DNA from: Janibacter cremeus
GTDB lineage: Bacteria; Actinomycetota; Actinomycetes; Actinomycetales; Dermatophilaceae
Direction: 5' to 3'
Length of the DNA: 64,000 nucleotides
NCBI RefSeq assembly: GCF_013409205.1
Contig: NZ_JACCAE010000001.1
Span: 3,100,001 to 3,164,000, forward strand
The notes under the pieces are model-generated. The model had not been told where the DNA came from. It made no database searches and worked only from the letters and a program-made list of their open reading frames with translations. Numbering within the stretch: the stretch's first letter is position 1; the number at the start of each line of letters is the position of its first letter. The position numbers and the translations under genes are program-made. Of this stretch, positions 39,726-48,992 are shown piece by piece.

Positions 39726-40565
39726 GTGCGCATCGCCGTGCCCAACAAGGGCTCCCTGTCCGAACCCGCCGTGGAAATGCTCCGCGAGGCGGGCTACCGG
39801 GTCCGCCGCGACAGCAAGGAGCTGATCGTGGCCGACCCCGACAACGACGTCGAGTTCTTCTATCTGCGTCCCCGGGACGTCGCCGTCTACGTCGGGCAGG
39901 GGCAGGTCGACGCCGGCATCACCGGCCGCGACCTGCTGCTCGACTCCGAGTCGGCCGCGACCGAGGTGATGGGCCTGGGCTTCGCGGGATCGACCTTCCG
40001 CTTCGCCGCGCGCCCGGGCGAGGCCAGTTCCGCCGCGGACCTCGACGGTCGGCGCGTTGCCACCTCCTACGCGGGCCTCGTACGCAGCCACCTGTCGGCG
40101 AAGGGGGTCTCGACCGAGGTCGTCCGCCTCGACGGTGCTGTGGAGACCGCCATCACCCTCGGTGTCGCCGACGCGATCGCCGACGTCGTCGAGACCGGCA
40201 CGACGCTGCGCCAGCAGGGCCTGGAGGTTTTCGGTGAGCCGATCCTGCGCAGCGAGGCCGTGCTCATCCGCCGGTCCGACGCCAGTGAGTCCGGGATCGA
40301 CGTGCTCCACCGCCGTATCCGGGGCGTCGTCACCGCCCGTGAGTACGTGCTGCTCGACTACGACTGTCCCGCCGAGCTCGTGGATCGCGCCGTGCACCTG
40401 ACACCCGGCCTGGAGTCGCCGACCGTGAGCACGCTGCACGACGAGTCGTGGTGCGCCGTGCGCTCGATGGTTCCGCGGGGGCAGACCAACCGGATCATGG
40501 ACGAGCTGTACAACCTCGGAGCGCGCGCCATTCTCGTCACCGAGATCTCTGCGTGCCGGCTGTGA
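39726..40565 (+). CDS. hisG: ATP phosphoribosyltransferase (long form)
   Basis: 279 residues. The N-terminal periplasmic-binding-like catalytic domain has IAVPNKGSLSEPAVEML, and VETGTTLRQQGLEVF carries the PRPP loop. The C-terminal ACT-like domain from about residue 205 marks the long, histidine-feedback-inhibited, HisZ-independent form. It performs the first step of histidine synthesis. AGAGGA lies 6 nt before the GTG. The stop overlaps the PH-domain gene (GTGA). Confidence 0.96.
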   Translation: MRIAVPNKGSLSEPAVEMLREAGYRVRRDSKELIVADPDNDVEFFYLRPRDVAVYVGQGQVDAGITGRDLLLDSESAATEVMGLGFAGSTFRFAARPGEASSAADLDGRRVATSYAGLVRSHLSAKGVSTEVVRLDGAVETAITLGVADAIADVVETGTTLRQQGLEVFGEPILRSEAVLIRRSDASESGIDVLHRRIRGVVTAREYVLLDYDCPAELVDRAVHLTPGLESPTVSTLHDESWCAVRSMVPRGQTNRIMDELYNLGARAILVTEISACRL

Positions 40566-41011
40566 CCAACGCCGACAGCGCCGCGACGCAGGCCTTTCGG
40601 CCGGTGCGCGGCCGGATCGTCCCCATCGTCATCGGGGTGGGGATTCTCGTCGGAGCCATCGTGCTCGCCATGACCATGCCCGGGCACTACGGCGTCGTGG
40701 ACCGGCTCACCATCGCGGGGATCGGGGTGGCGACCGCTGCGTTCCTGCACCGCTACGCGACGATCCACGCCCGGCCCGATGCGGACGGCCTGTGGGTGCG
40801 CAACCTCGGGCCGGGGGAGCACGTGCCGTGGGAGGACATCGTCGCGGTGCGCTTCTCGCAGGGCATGCCGTGGGTGCGCATCGACCTCGCCGACGGTATG
40901 GACATGGCCGTCATGGCCATCCAGCGGGCCGATGGTCCTCGGTCTCTCGATGACGCGCAACGCCTGGCCGACCTCGTCGGGAGCCATGGCGCCTCTGCCG
41001 AAGGTCGCTAG
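40562..41011 (+). CDS. Bacterial PH-domain membrane protein
   Basis: 149 residues. Two adjacent hydrophobic helices (about 18-38 and 48-66) are followed by a bacterial PH-like domain with ARPDADGLWVRNLGPGEHVPWEDIVAVRF. Small proteins of this layout follow hisG in many actinobacteria, but their function is unknown. GTG start coupled to hisG. Its TAG stop shares the tetranucleotide CTAG with the stop of the converging antiporter gene. Confidence 0.8.
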   Translation: MTNADSAATQAFRPVRGRIVPIVIGVGILVGAIVLAMTMPGHYGVVDRLTIAGIGVATAAFLHRYATIHARPDADGLWVRNLGPGEHVPWEDIVAVRFSQGMPWVRIDLADGMDMAVMAIQRADGPRSLDDAQRLADLVGSHGASAEGR

Positions 41012-42255
41012 AGCGCGTCGGAGGTGCCTGCCCACTTGCCGGCGGACGGCGGAGTGGAGACGCCTCGCACGTGGGTGGCGATCAGAGGGAACACCAGGAC
41101 TGACACCATCCCCGCCCCGACGAGAGCGGCGGCGGTGGCCCGGGTGAGCTCCCCGCTGTCGACCCCGATCGTGGTGATGACCACGATGAGGGGGAGAGCG
41201 GTGGCGGTGTAGATGCTCGCACCCGTCCTTTCCCTCCCGGAGAGCGTTCCGCGGAGCGCGACGTAGGTCGGGACCCCGCGGATGAGGAGGAAGGCGACGA
41301 GCGACAGCGGGATCATGACCAGCGCGAAGGGGGAGGCCAGCAGGGAGTCGAGGTCGAACCGGATGCCACTGACGACGAAGAAGATCGGCACCAGGAATCC
41401 GTAGCCGGCGCCCTCCAGGCGAGCGATGGTCTGCTCCTGCGCGTGCTCGTCGACACCGGACAGGAACAGCCGGGCGACCAAGCCGGCGATGAAGGCCCCG
41501 AGGAGAACATCGAGGCCCAGGTGCCCCGCGATCCACGCGAGCAGGATGACGATGAACATGGCCATGCGCACACCCAGCTGGCCGCTGGTCGTCAGGGTGT
41601 GGCTCAGGAGTCGGCCCAGCCGGGGCGATCGCGGTCGCGATGCCATCGCCAGAGCGATCGCGGCGACCCCCGCGAAGATGATGAGCACCAGAACCGTGCG
41701 GAGCGGGGACTGGCCGGACAACAACAGCGCGATGGCGAGGATGGGGCCGAACTCGCCCACCGCGCCGGCGGCCACGACGACGCTGCCGAACCGGGTGTCC
41801 AGCTCCCCGGCGTCGCGAAGGATGGGCAGGATGGTCCCCAGCGCCGTGGTGGTGAAGATGAGACCGAGCATGACACCACTGGAGACGTCCTGCTCCGGGC
41901 CGGCCAGTTTCACCACGGTGATACCCGCTGCGAGACCGATCAGCAGCGAGGCGACCCATCCGGTGCAGGCCGAGCGCAGTGGTGCCCCGGCGATGCGTGA
42001 CAGCTGCAGCTCGTAGCCGGCGAGGAACATCAGCACGGCCAGCCCGAGCTCCGAGAACGACGAGACGATCAGGTTGTCCGTGGCGATGCCGAGCACGGCG
42101 GGCCCGATGACGATGCCCCCCAGGATCTCGAGCACGACCGTGGGCAGCGGCAGCCACCGCGCGAGGACGTCGGAGAGGATGACGGCAACGACCGCGACCC
42201 CGAGGCACAGGACGATGGTCTGAGCCGCTTCGCGGGCAAGTTCCTCGTGGGTCAC
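41008..42255 (-). CDS. Cation/proton antiporter, CPA2 (KefB-like) family
   Basis: 415 residues with about 12 hydrophobic segments of the Na_H_Exchanger fold. It includes LPTVVLEILGGIVIGPAVLG, FSELGLAVLMFLAGYEL and GLIFTTTALGTILPIL. A further family block is LLGAFIAGLVARLFLS. No TrkA-N/RCK nucleotide-binding domain follows, so it is the short, ungated type. The GTG at 42255 lies 7 nt after TAGCCT. Ion specificity (K+ or Na+) cannot be read. It splits the his gene cluster together with the adjoining P-loop kinase. Confidence 0.88.
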   Translation of the reverse strand: MTHEELAREAAQTIVLCLGVAVVAVILSDVLARWLPLPTVVLEILGGIVIGPAVLGIATDNLIVSSFSELGLAVLMFLAGYELQLSRIAGAPLRSACTGWVASLLIGLAAGITVVKLAGPEQDVSSGVMLGLIFTTTALGTILPILRDAGELDTRFGSVVVAAGAVGEFGPILAIALLLSGQSPLRTVLVLIIFAGVAAIALAMASRPRSPRLGRLLSHTLTTSGQLGVRMAMFIVILLAWIAGHLGLDVLLGAFIAGLVARLFLSGVDEHAQEQTIARLEGAGYGFLVPIFFVVSGIRFDLDSLLASPFALVMIPLSLVAFLLIRGVPTYVALRGTLSGRERTGASIYTATALPLIVVITTIGVDSGELTRATAAALVGAGMVSVLVFPLIATHVRGVSTPPSAGKWAGTSDAL

Positions 42256-42262
42256 CCCCTTG

Positions 42263-42268
42263 AGGCTA
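42263..42268 (-). promoter_or_regulatory. -10 hexamer (TAGCCT) of the antiporter gene, nested in the P-loop kinase stop
   Basis: On the minus strand TAGCCT starts with the TAG stop of the upstream P-loop protein gene. The antiporter GTG comes 7 nt later. The intervening CAAGGGG could alternatively serve as a Shine-Dalgarno for readthrough mRNA. Confidence 0.5.
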
Positions 42269-42802
42269 GACCCGCAGGACCAGATCGGCTCGCTCACGGG
42301 TCCGGTCCGCGCCGAAGAGCCGCGCCTCCTGCTGCGCCCACATGTCCCAGTGCGCGGCAAAGACCTCGCCGTCACGGACGATGGCGCGTTCCCGCCGCAC
42401 GCTCTCGTGGCCGTCGAGCCACACCAAGGTGCCGATGAGGTCCGCAGCGGGGCCGACGGTGCTGCCGCACCCCTCGACGACGAGCCGATCACCGACCTCC
42501 AGCCTCCGGGGTGCCCCGGGGGCGTCGCGGACCCAGTCCCAGGTGGGAACCGCCACGTTGCGGCCCCTCGACAGGGGAATGAGTACATGGGACAGGAGGA
42601 TCGCCGCACCCTCCGCCAGGCCGTCCCAGCCGGGATAGATCTCATCCATGGACACCACGGGCGCCGACCATGCCGTGGCCACCTGGTGCGCCAGCGACGT
42701 CTTGCCCGCCCCGCTGCGGCCGTCGACTCCGATCACGTGCACCCGACCGCAGGACGGGGGCGCGTCGCGGGCGTGGGCGAGGATCTGGGTCAGGGGCGGC
42801 AT
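42266..42802 (-). CDS. P-loop NTPase, uridine-kinase-like
   Basis: 178 residues. Walker A is GVDGRSGAGKTS near residues 25-36. SMDEIYPGWDG resembles the D-x-Y/F substrate region of uridine/cytidine kinases and related nucleoside kinases. A basic motif, VRRERAIVRDGE, near the C-terminus may be a lid. No strong Walker B is apparent. Substrate unknown; nucleoside or small-metabolite phosphorylation is an inference. ATG start 8 nt after a TACGCT hexamer; divergent from hisF. Confidence 0.75.
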   Translation of the reverse strand: MPPLTQILAHARDAPPSCGRVHVIGVDGRSGAGKTSLAHQVATAWSAPVVSMDEIYPGWDGLAEGAAILLSHVLIPLSRGRNVAVPTWDWVRDAPGAPRRLEVGDRLVVEGCGSTVGPAADLIGTLVWLDGHESVRRERAIVRDGEVFAAHWDMWAQQEARLFGADRTRERADLVLRV

Positions 42803-42810
42803 CGGGGCGA

Positions 42811-42816
42811 AGCGTA
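42811..42816 (-). promoter_or_regulatory. -10 hexamer (TACGCT) of the P-loop kinase gene
   Basis: TACGCT on the minus strand ends 8 nt before the ATG. It lies back to back with the hisF hexamer; only 18 bp separate the two. No Shine-Dalgarno is seen for either gene. Confidence 0.45.
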
Positions 42817-42834
42817 GCCTGCGCCGCCACTCGG

Positions 42835-42840
42835 TAGGCT
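42835..42840 (+). promoter_or_regulatory. -10 hexamer (TAGGCT), leaderless hisF
   Basis: TAGGCT ends 6 nt before the hisF GTG. This would separate hisF expression from hisEG and from the other his genes. Confidence 0.55.
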
Positions 42841-42846
42841 GCCAGC

Positions 42847-43653
42847 GTGTCCCTTGCCGTGCGTGTCATCCCCTGCCTCGACGTCGACGCCGGACGGGTC
42901 GTCAAGGGCGTCAACTTCGAGAACCTCCGCGATGCCGGTGACCCGGTCGAGCTCGCCCGTCGGTACGGACGCGAGGGCGCGGACGAGCTGACCTTCCTCG
43001 ACGTCACCGCCAGCAGCGGTGACCGGTCGACCACCTACGACGTGGTCACCCGCACCGCCGAGGAGGTCTTCATCCCGTTGACCGTCGGCGGGGGAGTGCG
43101 CACCGTCGAGGACGTCGACCGGCTCCTGCGCTGCGGAGCGGACAAGGTCGGGGTCAACACCGCAGCCATCGCGCGCCCCGAGCTGATCAGCGAGGTCGCC
43201 GACCGCTTCGGCGCCCAGGTGCTCGTGCTCTCCGCTGACGTTCGACGCCGGCGGGCCGAGGACGGCTCGCTCGTGGGTGGCTTCGAGGTGACGACCCACG
43301 GCGGTCGCCGCGGCACCGGGATCGATGCCGTCGAGTGGTGCGCCCGGGCTGCCGAGCTCGGTGCCGGTGAGATCCTGCTCAACTCGATGGACGGGGACGG
43401 CACCAAGGCCGGCTTCGATCTCGAGCTCATCGCGGCGGTCCGGCCCGAGGTGAACATACCGGTGGTCGCCAGCGGAGGAGCGGGCGTTGCAGAGCACTTC
43501 CCACCGGCCGTGGACGCCGGCGCCGATGCCGTTCTCGCAGCGAGCATCTTCCACTTCGGTGAGGTGACGATCGGGGCGGTCAAGGATGTGTTGGCCGCCG
43601 CCGGGCACGCGGTGCGTCGAGGTGACGCCGGAGTCGACGGGAGTGGCTCCTAG
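42847..43653 (+). CDS. hisF: Imidazole glycerol phosphate synthase subunit HisF
   Basis: 268 residues, TIM barrel. The catalytic Asp pair lies in [15 protein letters not shown] and in LSADVRRRR. The phosphate loops GGGVR and SGGAG are present. It uses ammonia from HisH (not in the window) to make IGP and AICAR. Leaderless GTG start. The TAG stop overlaps the stop of the converging gene in CTAG. Confidence 0.95.
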   Translation: MSLAVRVIPCLDVDAGRVVKGVNFENLRDAGDPVELARRYGREGADELTFLDVTASSGDRSTTYDVVTRTAEEVFIPLTVGGGVRTVEDVDRLLRCGADKVGVNTAAIARPELISEVADRFGAQVLVLSADVRRRRAEDGSLVGGFEVTTHGGRRGTGIDAVEWCARAAELGAGEILLNSMDGDGTKAGFDLELIAAVRPEVNIPVVASGGAGVAEHFPPAVDAGADAVLAASIFHFGEVTIGAVKDVLAAAGHAVRRGDAGVDGSGS

Positions 43654-44288
43654 AGCCCGTAGTCGGTCGTCCGGACCGTCTCGACGGCCTCGGGAGGGCC
43701 GATCAGCTCGACCTCGGCGACATCGCGCCGACCGAAACCGAAGAGCAGGATCTCGCCCGGACGCCCGTGGATCTGGACCACCGGCCCGTCACCGGAGCCG
43801 ATCCGGGTGCGGCGCTTGGCCGTGACGAGTTCCACGCGTGCCCCACGGGTACGGCGGAAGAGCAGGGGCGCCATCGCTTCGAGCCGGTCACCGAGAGCTG
43901 AGACCAGCGCCGCACTCAAGGAGCGTCGGGGAGCGCCGAGCCCGGCGCGCAGAACATCCTCGTGGTGGACGAACATCTCGACGAGGTTGGCCTTCTCGTC
44001 GACCGCGGGGACACGGGTCGGGTGCCATACCGGTGGCCCCTGACGCAGCCTCTCCACGAGGGATGCGTGGTCGTGTTCCTCCCGGAGCCGGGCCATCGCT
44101 CTCTCGGTCCGGCCGGCCAGCGCCGGTACGAGGATCCCGGCGGCACCATCAGGCCGTCCCTCGCGAACGAGGAGGTGGGCCAGCAGGTCCCCACTGGTCC
44201 AGCCACCGCAGAGCGTGGGCGCGTCGGGCCCGACCTCGAGGAAGGTGTCGCACAGGGCGGCTCGCTCGATGCTGGCATGGCGGATCAT
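43650..44288 (-). CDS. Maleylpyruvate-isomerase-fold (TIGR03085-type) metal-binding protein
   Basis: 212 residues from an ATG with GGAG 5 nt upstream. The N-terminal DinB/MDMPI helical bundle has [23 protein letters not shown]. The second histidine motif is [15 protein letters not shown], the pattern of a three-histidine metal site. The C-terminal domain resembles the sterol-carrier-like part of this family. Such proteins may act in mycothiol-dependent chemistry, but no reaction is assigned. The usual neighbourhood is hisF-hisI in actinobacteria. Confidence 0.82.
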   Translation of the reverse strand: MIRHASIERAALCDTFLEVGPDAPTLCGGWTSGDLLAHLLVREGRPDGAAGILVPALAGRTERAMARLREEHDHASLVERLRQGPPVWHPTRVPAVDEKANLVEMFVHHEDVLRAGLGAPRRSLSAALVSALGDRLEAMAPLLFRRTRGARVELVTAKRRTRIGSGDGPVVQIHGRPGEILLFGFGRRDVAEVELIGPPEAVETVRTTDYGL

Positions 44289-44447
44289 CGGTACTCCGGG
44301 TCGGTAGGCGGGGGTGTCTGACGTGGAAGGGTAGCCCCGTCGCCTGAGCGCGACGTGCGGGCCGCCCGCCCGTGGCCCATTCGAGACCCGGTGCGCAGGG
44401 CGTGGGCGGCTCGGCGGTGTCAGTCGCCGGGGTGCAGAATGGCAGGC

Positions 44448-44822
44448 GTGTCCACCCCCGAGTCCTCGCCCCTGCCGGCAGATGTTGCGGCCCGCCTGCG
44501 CCGTGACTCCGCCGGACTCGTCGCGGCCATCGTCCAGCAGCACGACACCGGTGAGGTGCTGATGCTCGGCTGGATGGACGACGAGGCACTGCGCCGCACC
44601 CTGACCTCCGGTCGGGTGACCTTCTGGTCGCGCAGCCGCCAGGAGTACTGGCGCAAGGGCGATACGTCGGGCCACACGCAGCACGTGCGCTCGGTCGCCC
44701 TCGACTGCGACGGTGACGCGCTCCTGGTCGGCGTCGACCAGATCGGTGCGGCCTGCCACACCGGGGAGCGCACCTGCTTCGATGCCGGTGACCTCGGGGC
44801 CGTCGTGGGGGCGCGTGCATGA
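44448..44822 (+). CDS. hisI: Phosphoribosyl-AMP cyclohydrolase
   Basis: 124 residues. [46 protein letters not shown] and [10 protein letters not shown] are the substrate and zinc-binding motifs (cysteines in the last). It opens the adenine ring of PR-AMP. The GTG at 44448 follows CAGAAT by 7 nt; an ATG 9 bp earlier is possible. Overlaps trpE (ATGA), so histidine and tryptophan genes are translationally linked here. Bases 44289-44447 hold no gene I can support. Confidence 0.95.
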   Translation: MSTPESSPLPADVAARLRRDSAGLVAAIVQQHDTGEVLMLGWMDDEALRRTLTSGRVTFWSRSRQEYWRKGDTSGHTQHVRSVALDCDGDALLVGVDQIGAACHTGERTCFDAGDLGAVVGARA

Positions 44823-46393
44823 GCGCGCCCCGCACCGAGATCCCCGACCTGACCCCGGGTCGCACCTGGCCCGACCTCGACGCCTTCACCGTCCTCGCCC
44901 GCGATCGTCGGGTCGTGCCGGTCATACGCCGCCTGATCGCCGACGGCGAGACGCCTGTCGGCGTTTACCGCAAGCTCGGTGGTGGTGCTCCGGGGACCTT
45001 TCTGCTGGAGTCCGCCGAGCACGGGGGCGTGTGGTCCCGATGGTCGATCATCGGCGCGCAGAGCCGCGCGACGCTGACCGAGCAGGACGGGCAGGTGCAC
45101 TGGATCGGTGATCCGCCCGTCGGGGTGCCGACGAAGGGCGACCCGACCACCGCCCTTCGCTCCACCCTGGAGACTCTGGCCACCGAGCCCATCGACGGTC
45201 TGCCGCCGTTCACCAGCGGCATGGTCGGCGCCGTCTCCTACGACGCGGTGCGCCGGTGGGAGAAGATCCCGAGTCAGCTGCCGGACGTCCTCGGGGTGCC
45301 GGAGCTCGGCCTGGTCCTGGCCACCGACGTCGCCGTGCTCGACCACAGCGACGGCTCACTGCTGCTCGTGGCCAACGCGATCAATTACGACGACACCGAC
45401 GACCGCGTCGAGGAGGCATGGCAGGACGCCGTGGCCCGACTCGACGCGATGGCCGAGCGCCTCGCGGAGCCGGCGGCGAGCACGGTGGCGACGGTTGACC
45501 CCGACGTGGCCGCAGCGGCTCGCACCGAGGTCGTCAGCGACGTGGACGTCGAGCGGTTCGAGGAGATCGTCGAGGAGGCCAAGGAGGAGATCCGCGCCGG
45601 CGAGGTGTTCCAGGTCGTGCTCTCCCAACGCTTCTCCACCCCGTGCCCCGTCGACGGGCTCGAGGTGTACCGGGCGCTACGTCGATCCAACCCCAGCCCC
45701 TACATGTATTTCGTGCGGTTGCCGCACCCCGACGGGTCCACCTACGACGTCGTCGGCTCCTCGCCGGAGGCCCTGGTCAAGGTCACCGGCCGCCGGGCGA
45801 TCACCCACCCGATCGCCGGCACCCGGCCGCGCGGGAAGACCCCCGAGCACGACCTGACGCTCGAGGAGGACCTGATCGGGGACCCCAAGGAGCGCTCCGA
45901 GCACGTCATGCTCGTCGACCTGGGACGCAACGACCTGCAGAAGGTGTGTGCCGCCGGGACGGTCGACTGCGTCGAGTTCATGAACCTGCGCCGCTACAGC
46001 CACGTGATCCATCTGGAGTCCACTCTCGTCGGCGAGATGGCGAAGGGGGTGAACGCCTTCGACGTGCTCGTCGCCACCTTCCCCGCCGGGACCCTGTCAG
46101 GGGCGCCGAAGCCACGGGCGCTGCAGCTGGTCGAGAAGTACGAACGCAGCCGCCGCGGAGTCTACGGCGGAGTCGTGGGCTACCTCGACTTCCACGGGGA
46201 CATGGACATGGCGATCGCCATCCGCACCGCCCTGATCAAGGACGGCATCGCACACGTGCAGGCCGGTGCCGGCATCGTCGCGGACTCCGTCCCCGCCCTG
46301 GAGCAGGAGGAAACTGTTCACAAGGCCGGCTCGGCCCTGGCAGCCGTCGCGGCCGCCAGGGCGGTGCGCCCCGTGGGGTGCACGGCCCGATGA
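44819..46393 (+). CDS. trpE: Anthranilate synthase component I
   Basis: 524 residues. The N-terminal Trp-feedback site includes the LLES motif. The chorismate-binding domain has [55 protein letters not shown] and a [14 protein letters not shown] C-terminus. It forms anthranilate from the chorismate made by the aro genes. No trpG partner is present in this operon, so the glutaminase must come from elsewhere. No leader peptide or attenuator can be placed, since the gene overlaps hisI. Confidence 0.97.
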   Translation: MSAPRTEIPDLTPGRTWPDLDAFTVLARDRRVVPVIRRLIADGETPVGVYRKLGGGAPGTFLLESAEHGGVWSRWSIIGAQSRATLTEQDGQVHWIGDPPVGVPTKGDPTTALRSTLETLATEPIDGLPPFTSGMVGAVSYDAVRRWEKIPSQLPDVLGVPELGLVLATDVAVLDHSDGSLLLVANAINYDDTDDRVEEAWQDAVARLDAMAERLAEPAASTVATVDPDVAAAARTEVVSDVDVERFEEIVEEAKEEIRAGEVFQVVLSQRFSTPCPVDGLEVYRALRRSNPSPYMYFVRLPHPDGSTYDVVGSSPEALVKVTGRRAITHPIAGTRPRGKTPEHDLTLEEDLIGDPKERSEHVMLVDLGRNDLQKVCAAGTVDCVEFMNLRRYSHVIHLESTLVGEMAKGVNAFDVLVATFPAGTLSGAPKPRALQLVEKYERSRRGVYGGVVGYLDFHGDMDMAIAIRTALIKDGIAHVQAGAGIVADSVPALEQEETVHKAGSALAAVAAARAVRPVGCTAR

Positions 46394-46977
46394 GCATGCT
46401 CACGCGCAAGCCCGTCGTGGTGCTGCTCGCGATCGCTGCCGGGATCATCATGCTCGCGGCCGGTCGGGCGGACTGGATCTCCGGGACCGTCGACGGACCG
46501 GCCGGGCCCATGCAGGCGAGCGCGGTCGGGACCGACGCCGCCCCCGGCCTGGCCGGTCTGGCGCTCGTCGCGATGGCGGCCGCGGTCGCGGCGACGACCT
46601 CCGGTCGGATCGCACGGTGGGTCAGCATCCTGGCGATGATCGGTGTCGGCGTCGGGGTCATCGCGCTGTCGGTGCGCGCCGTGCTGAGTGCCCCCGCGGT
46701 ACTCGGGGTCGTCGCAGCCGAGGGCTCCGGCACCACGGGCACCCTCGAGGCGACCGGCTCCGCCAGCGCTTGGCCATGGGTCGCCGTCATCGGCGCCGTG
46801 GTGCTGCTGCTCGCCGCGGTCGGGGCGGTCCTGGGCGGTAGCCGGTGGGGGGCGCTCGGCGGCAAGTACGAGCGGCCGACCGGGGACGACCCCACACAGG
46901 CGGGTGGGGCACGCGGTGAGCGCGTCGACTCCGACTGGGACCGGGTCACACGCGGGGACGACCCGAGCGTCGACTAG
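46390..46977 (+). CDS. Trp-operon-associated membrane protein (TIGR02234-type)
   Basis: 195 residues with four predicted membrane helices: about 7-24, 52-72, 77-97 and 125-147. Between the first two is the extracellular ADWISGTVDGPAGPMQASAVGTDAAPGL segment, with the W-x6-GP pattern usual in this family. It is found between trpE and trpC across actinobacteria with no known function; a role in tryptophan or indole transport is speculation. ATGA overlap with trpE. Its TAG stop opens the hexamer of the trpC promoter. Confidence 0.85.
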   Translation: MSMLTRKPVVVLLAIAAGIIMLAAGRADWISGTVDGPAGPMQASAVGTDAAPGLAGLALVAMAAAVAATTSGRIARWVSILAMIGVGVGVIALSVRAVLSAPAVLGVVAAEGSGTTGTLEATGSASAWPWVAVIGAVVLLLAAVGAVLGGSRWGALGGKYERPTGDDPTQAGGARGERVDSDWDRVTRGDDPSVD

Positions 46978-46980
46978 CCT
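46975..46980 (+). promoter_or_regulatory. -10 hexamer (TAGCCT) of trpCBA, nested in the upstream stop
   Basis: TAGCCT begins with the TAG stop of the membrane protein gene. The trpC ATG (46987) follows after 6 nt. A leaderless transcript for trpCBA and the genes behind it is predicted. Confidence 0.55.
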
Positions 46981-46986
46981 GTGGAC

Positions 46987-47778
46987 ATGCCCACTGTCCT
47001 CGACCAGATCATCGACGGTGTCCGTGAGGACCTGGCCGGGCGCGAGGCCCGGCTCCCGCTCCAGCAGCTCCAGCGACAGTGCGACGGCATGCCGGCACCA
47101 CGCGACGCGGAAGCCCTGCTGCGGCGTCCGGGACTGTCCGTCATCGCCGAGGTGAAGCGCAAGAGCCCGAGCAAGGGCGACCTGTCCCAGATCCCCGACC
47201 CGGCGGCGCTGGCGAGCGCCTACGCCCGGGGCGGGGCCACCGCCATCTCGGTGCTCACCGAGGAACGGCGCTTCTCCGGGTCCCTGGACGATCTCACGGC
47301 CGTCCGCGACGCCGTCGACCTGCCGGTGCTGCGCAAGGACTTCATGGTCAGCGAGTACCAGGTCTGGGAGGCCCGGGCCAGGGGCGCCGACATGATCCTG
47401 CTCATCGTCGCGGCCCTCGACGACCGGCGGCTGGCCTCGTTGATGGACCTGGCCGGGACGCTCGGCATGACCTGCCTGGTGGAGGTCCACGACGAGGCCG
47501 AGACCACCCGGGCGGTCGACCTCGGGGCCACCGTGATCGGGGTCAACAACCGCGACCTGAAGACCCTCGAGGTCCACATCGACACGTTTGCCCGACTGGC
47601 CCCGCTCATCCCACAGACGTGCGTGCGGGTCGCTGAGTCCGGGGTGCAGGGCCCTGACGAGGCGCAGCTCTACGCCCGCGCCGGAGCCGACGCCATCCTC
47701 GTCGGCGAGGCCCTCGTGATCGGGGGAGACCCGGCGGCGGGAGTGCGCAGCATGATCGAGGCGGGAGCAGCACGATGA
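46987..47778 (+). CDS. trpC: Indole-3-glycerol phosphate synthase
   Basis: 263 residues from the leaderless ATG; an in-frame GTG 6 bp earlier is an alternative. [37 protein letters not shown] and [10 protein letters not shown] are the phosphate-binding and catalytic motifs (Lys in KRKSPS and RKDF). It closes the indole ring. ATGA overlap with trpB. Confidence 0.96.
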   Translation: MPTVLDQIIDGVREDLAGREARLPLQQLQRQCDGMPAPRDAEALLRRPGLSVIAEVKRKSPSKGDLSQIPDPAALASAYARGGATAISVLTEERRFSGSLDDLTAVRDAVDLPVLRKDFMVSEYQVWEARARGADMILLIVAALDDRRLASLMDLAGTLGMTCLVEVHDEAETTRAVDLGATVIGVNNRDLKTLEVHIDTFARLAPLIPQTCVRVAESGVQGPDEAQLYARAGADAILVGEALVIGGDPAAGVRSMIEAGAAR

Positions 47779-48992
47779 CCGACGACCAGACCCCCACGCC
47801 GGGACGATTCGGCGCCTTCGGCGGCCGTTACGTGCCCGAGGCGCTGGTCCCCGCGCTCGAGGAGCTGGACGAGGCACGCCTGAAGGCCATGGTCGACCCC
47901 GACTTCCTCGACGAGCTGGCCCGGCTGCACCGCACCTACACGGGCCGGCCGAGCATCATCACCGAGGTGTCCCGTTTCGCGGAGCACGCCGGGGGAGCGC
48001 GGATCATCCTCAAACGTGAGGATCTCAACCACACCGGTAGTCACAAGATCAACAACGTCCTCGCCCAGACGCTGCTGACCAGGCGCATGGGCAAGCGTCG
48101 GGTCATCGCGGAGACCGGCGCCGGCCAGCACGGTGTCGCCACCGCGACGGCCGCGGCGCTCATGGGCCTGGAGTGCACGGTGTACATGGGGCGCGTGGAC
48201 ACCGAGCGCCAGGCGCTCAACGTCGCCCGCATGCGGGTCCTCGGGGCGAACGTCGTGCCGGTCGAGCACGGCAGTGCGACCCTGAAGGACGCGATCAACG
48301 AGGCCATGCGCGACTGGGTGACCAACGTCGAGCACACGCACTACGTGCTGGGCACGGTCACCGGGCCGCACCCCTTCCCCGAGATGGTCCGTGACTTCCA
48401 CAAGATCATCGGCGAGGAGGCTCGCGAGCAGGTCCTGGAACTGACCGGACGCCTCCCGGACGCCGTCATCGCCTGCGTCGGCGGTGGGTCGAACGCGATG
48501 GGCATCTTCCACCGTTTCATCAGCGACGAGGCCGTGCGTCTCATCGGCGTCGAGGCCGGTGGCGAGGGCATCGGGACCGGACGGCACGCGGCGCGCTTCG
48601 CGACCGCCGAGCCCGGTGTGCTGCACGGGGCGATGAGCTACCTCATGCAGGACGAGGAGGGCCAGACCCTGCAGACGCACTCGGTCTCCGCCGGCCTGGA
48701 CTACCCGAGCGTCGGCCCGGAGCACTCCTTCCTGCGTGACTCCGGCCGGGCGGAGTACCACTACGCCACGGACGAGCAGGTGATGCACGCCTTCGAGCTG
48801 CTCTGCCGCACCGAAGGGATCATCCCGGCCCTCGAGTCGGCGCACGCCCTGTCCGCGACGCTCGAGCTCGGCCGCGAGCTCGGCGGCGATGCCCTGCTGC
48901 TGGTCAACCTCTCCGGCCGCGGGGACAAGGACATGCACACGGCCGCAGAGTGGTTCGGCCTCGTCGATGGTGACGAAGGAGGTCAGGCATGA
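47775..48992 (+). CDS. trpB: Tryptophan synthase beta chain
   Basis: 405 residues, TrpB1 type. [17 protein letters not shown] opens the protein. The PLP lysine lies in [20 protein letters not shown] follows, and the phosphate loop is [10 protein letters not shown]. It condenses indole with serine. ATGA overlaps on both sides with trpC and trpA, which keeps alpha and beta stoichiometry. Confidence 0.98.
   Translation: MTDDQTPTPGRFGAFGGRYVPEALVPALEELDEARLKAMVDPDFLDELARLHRTYTGRPSIITEVSRFAEHAGGARIILKREDLNHTGSHKINNVLAQTLLTRRMGKRRVIAETGAGQHGVATATAAALMGLECTVYMGRVDTERQALNVARMRVLGANVVPVEHGSATLKDAINEAMRDWVTNVEHTHYVLGTVTGPHPFPEMVRDFHKIIGEEAREQVLELTGRLPDAVIACVGGGSNAMGIFHRFISDEAVRLIGVEAGGEGIGTGRHAARFATAEPGVLHGAMSYLMQDEEGQTLQTHSVSAGLDYPSVGPEHSFLRDSGRAEYHYATDEQVMHAFELLCRTEGIIPALESAHALSATLELGRELGGDALLLVNLSGRGDKDMHTAAEWFGLVDGDEGGQA

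Noticed and set aside
44289..44447. Leader peptide or attenuator for the trp genes
   Set aside because: No Trp-rich short ORF with antiterminator/terminator pair is visible, and trpE overlaps hisI by 4 bp, leaving no leader.
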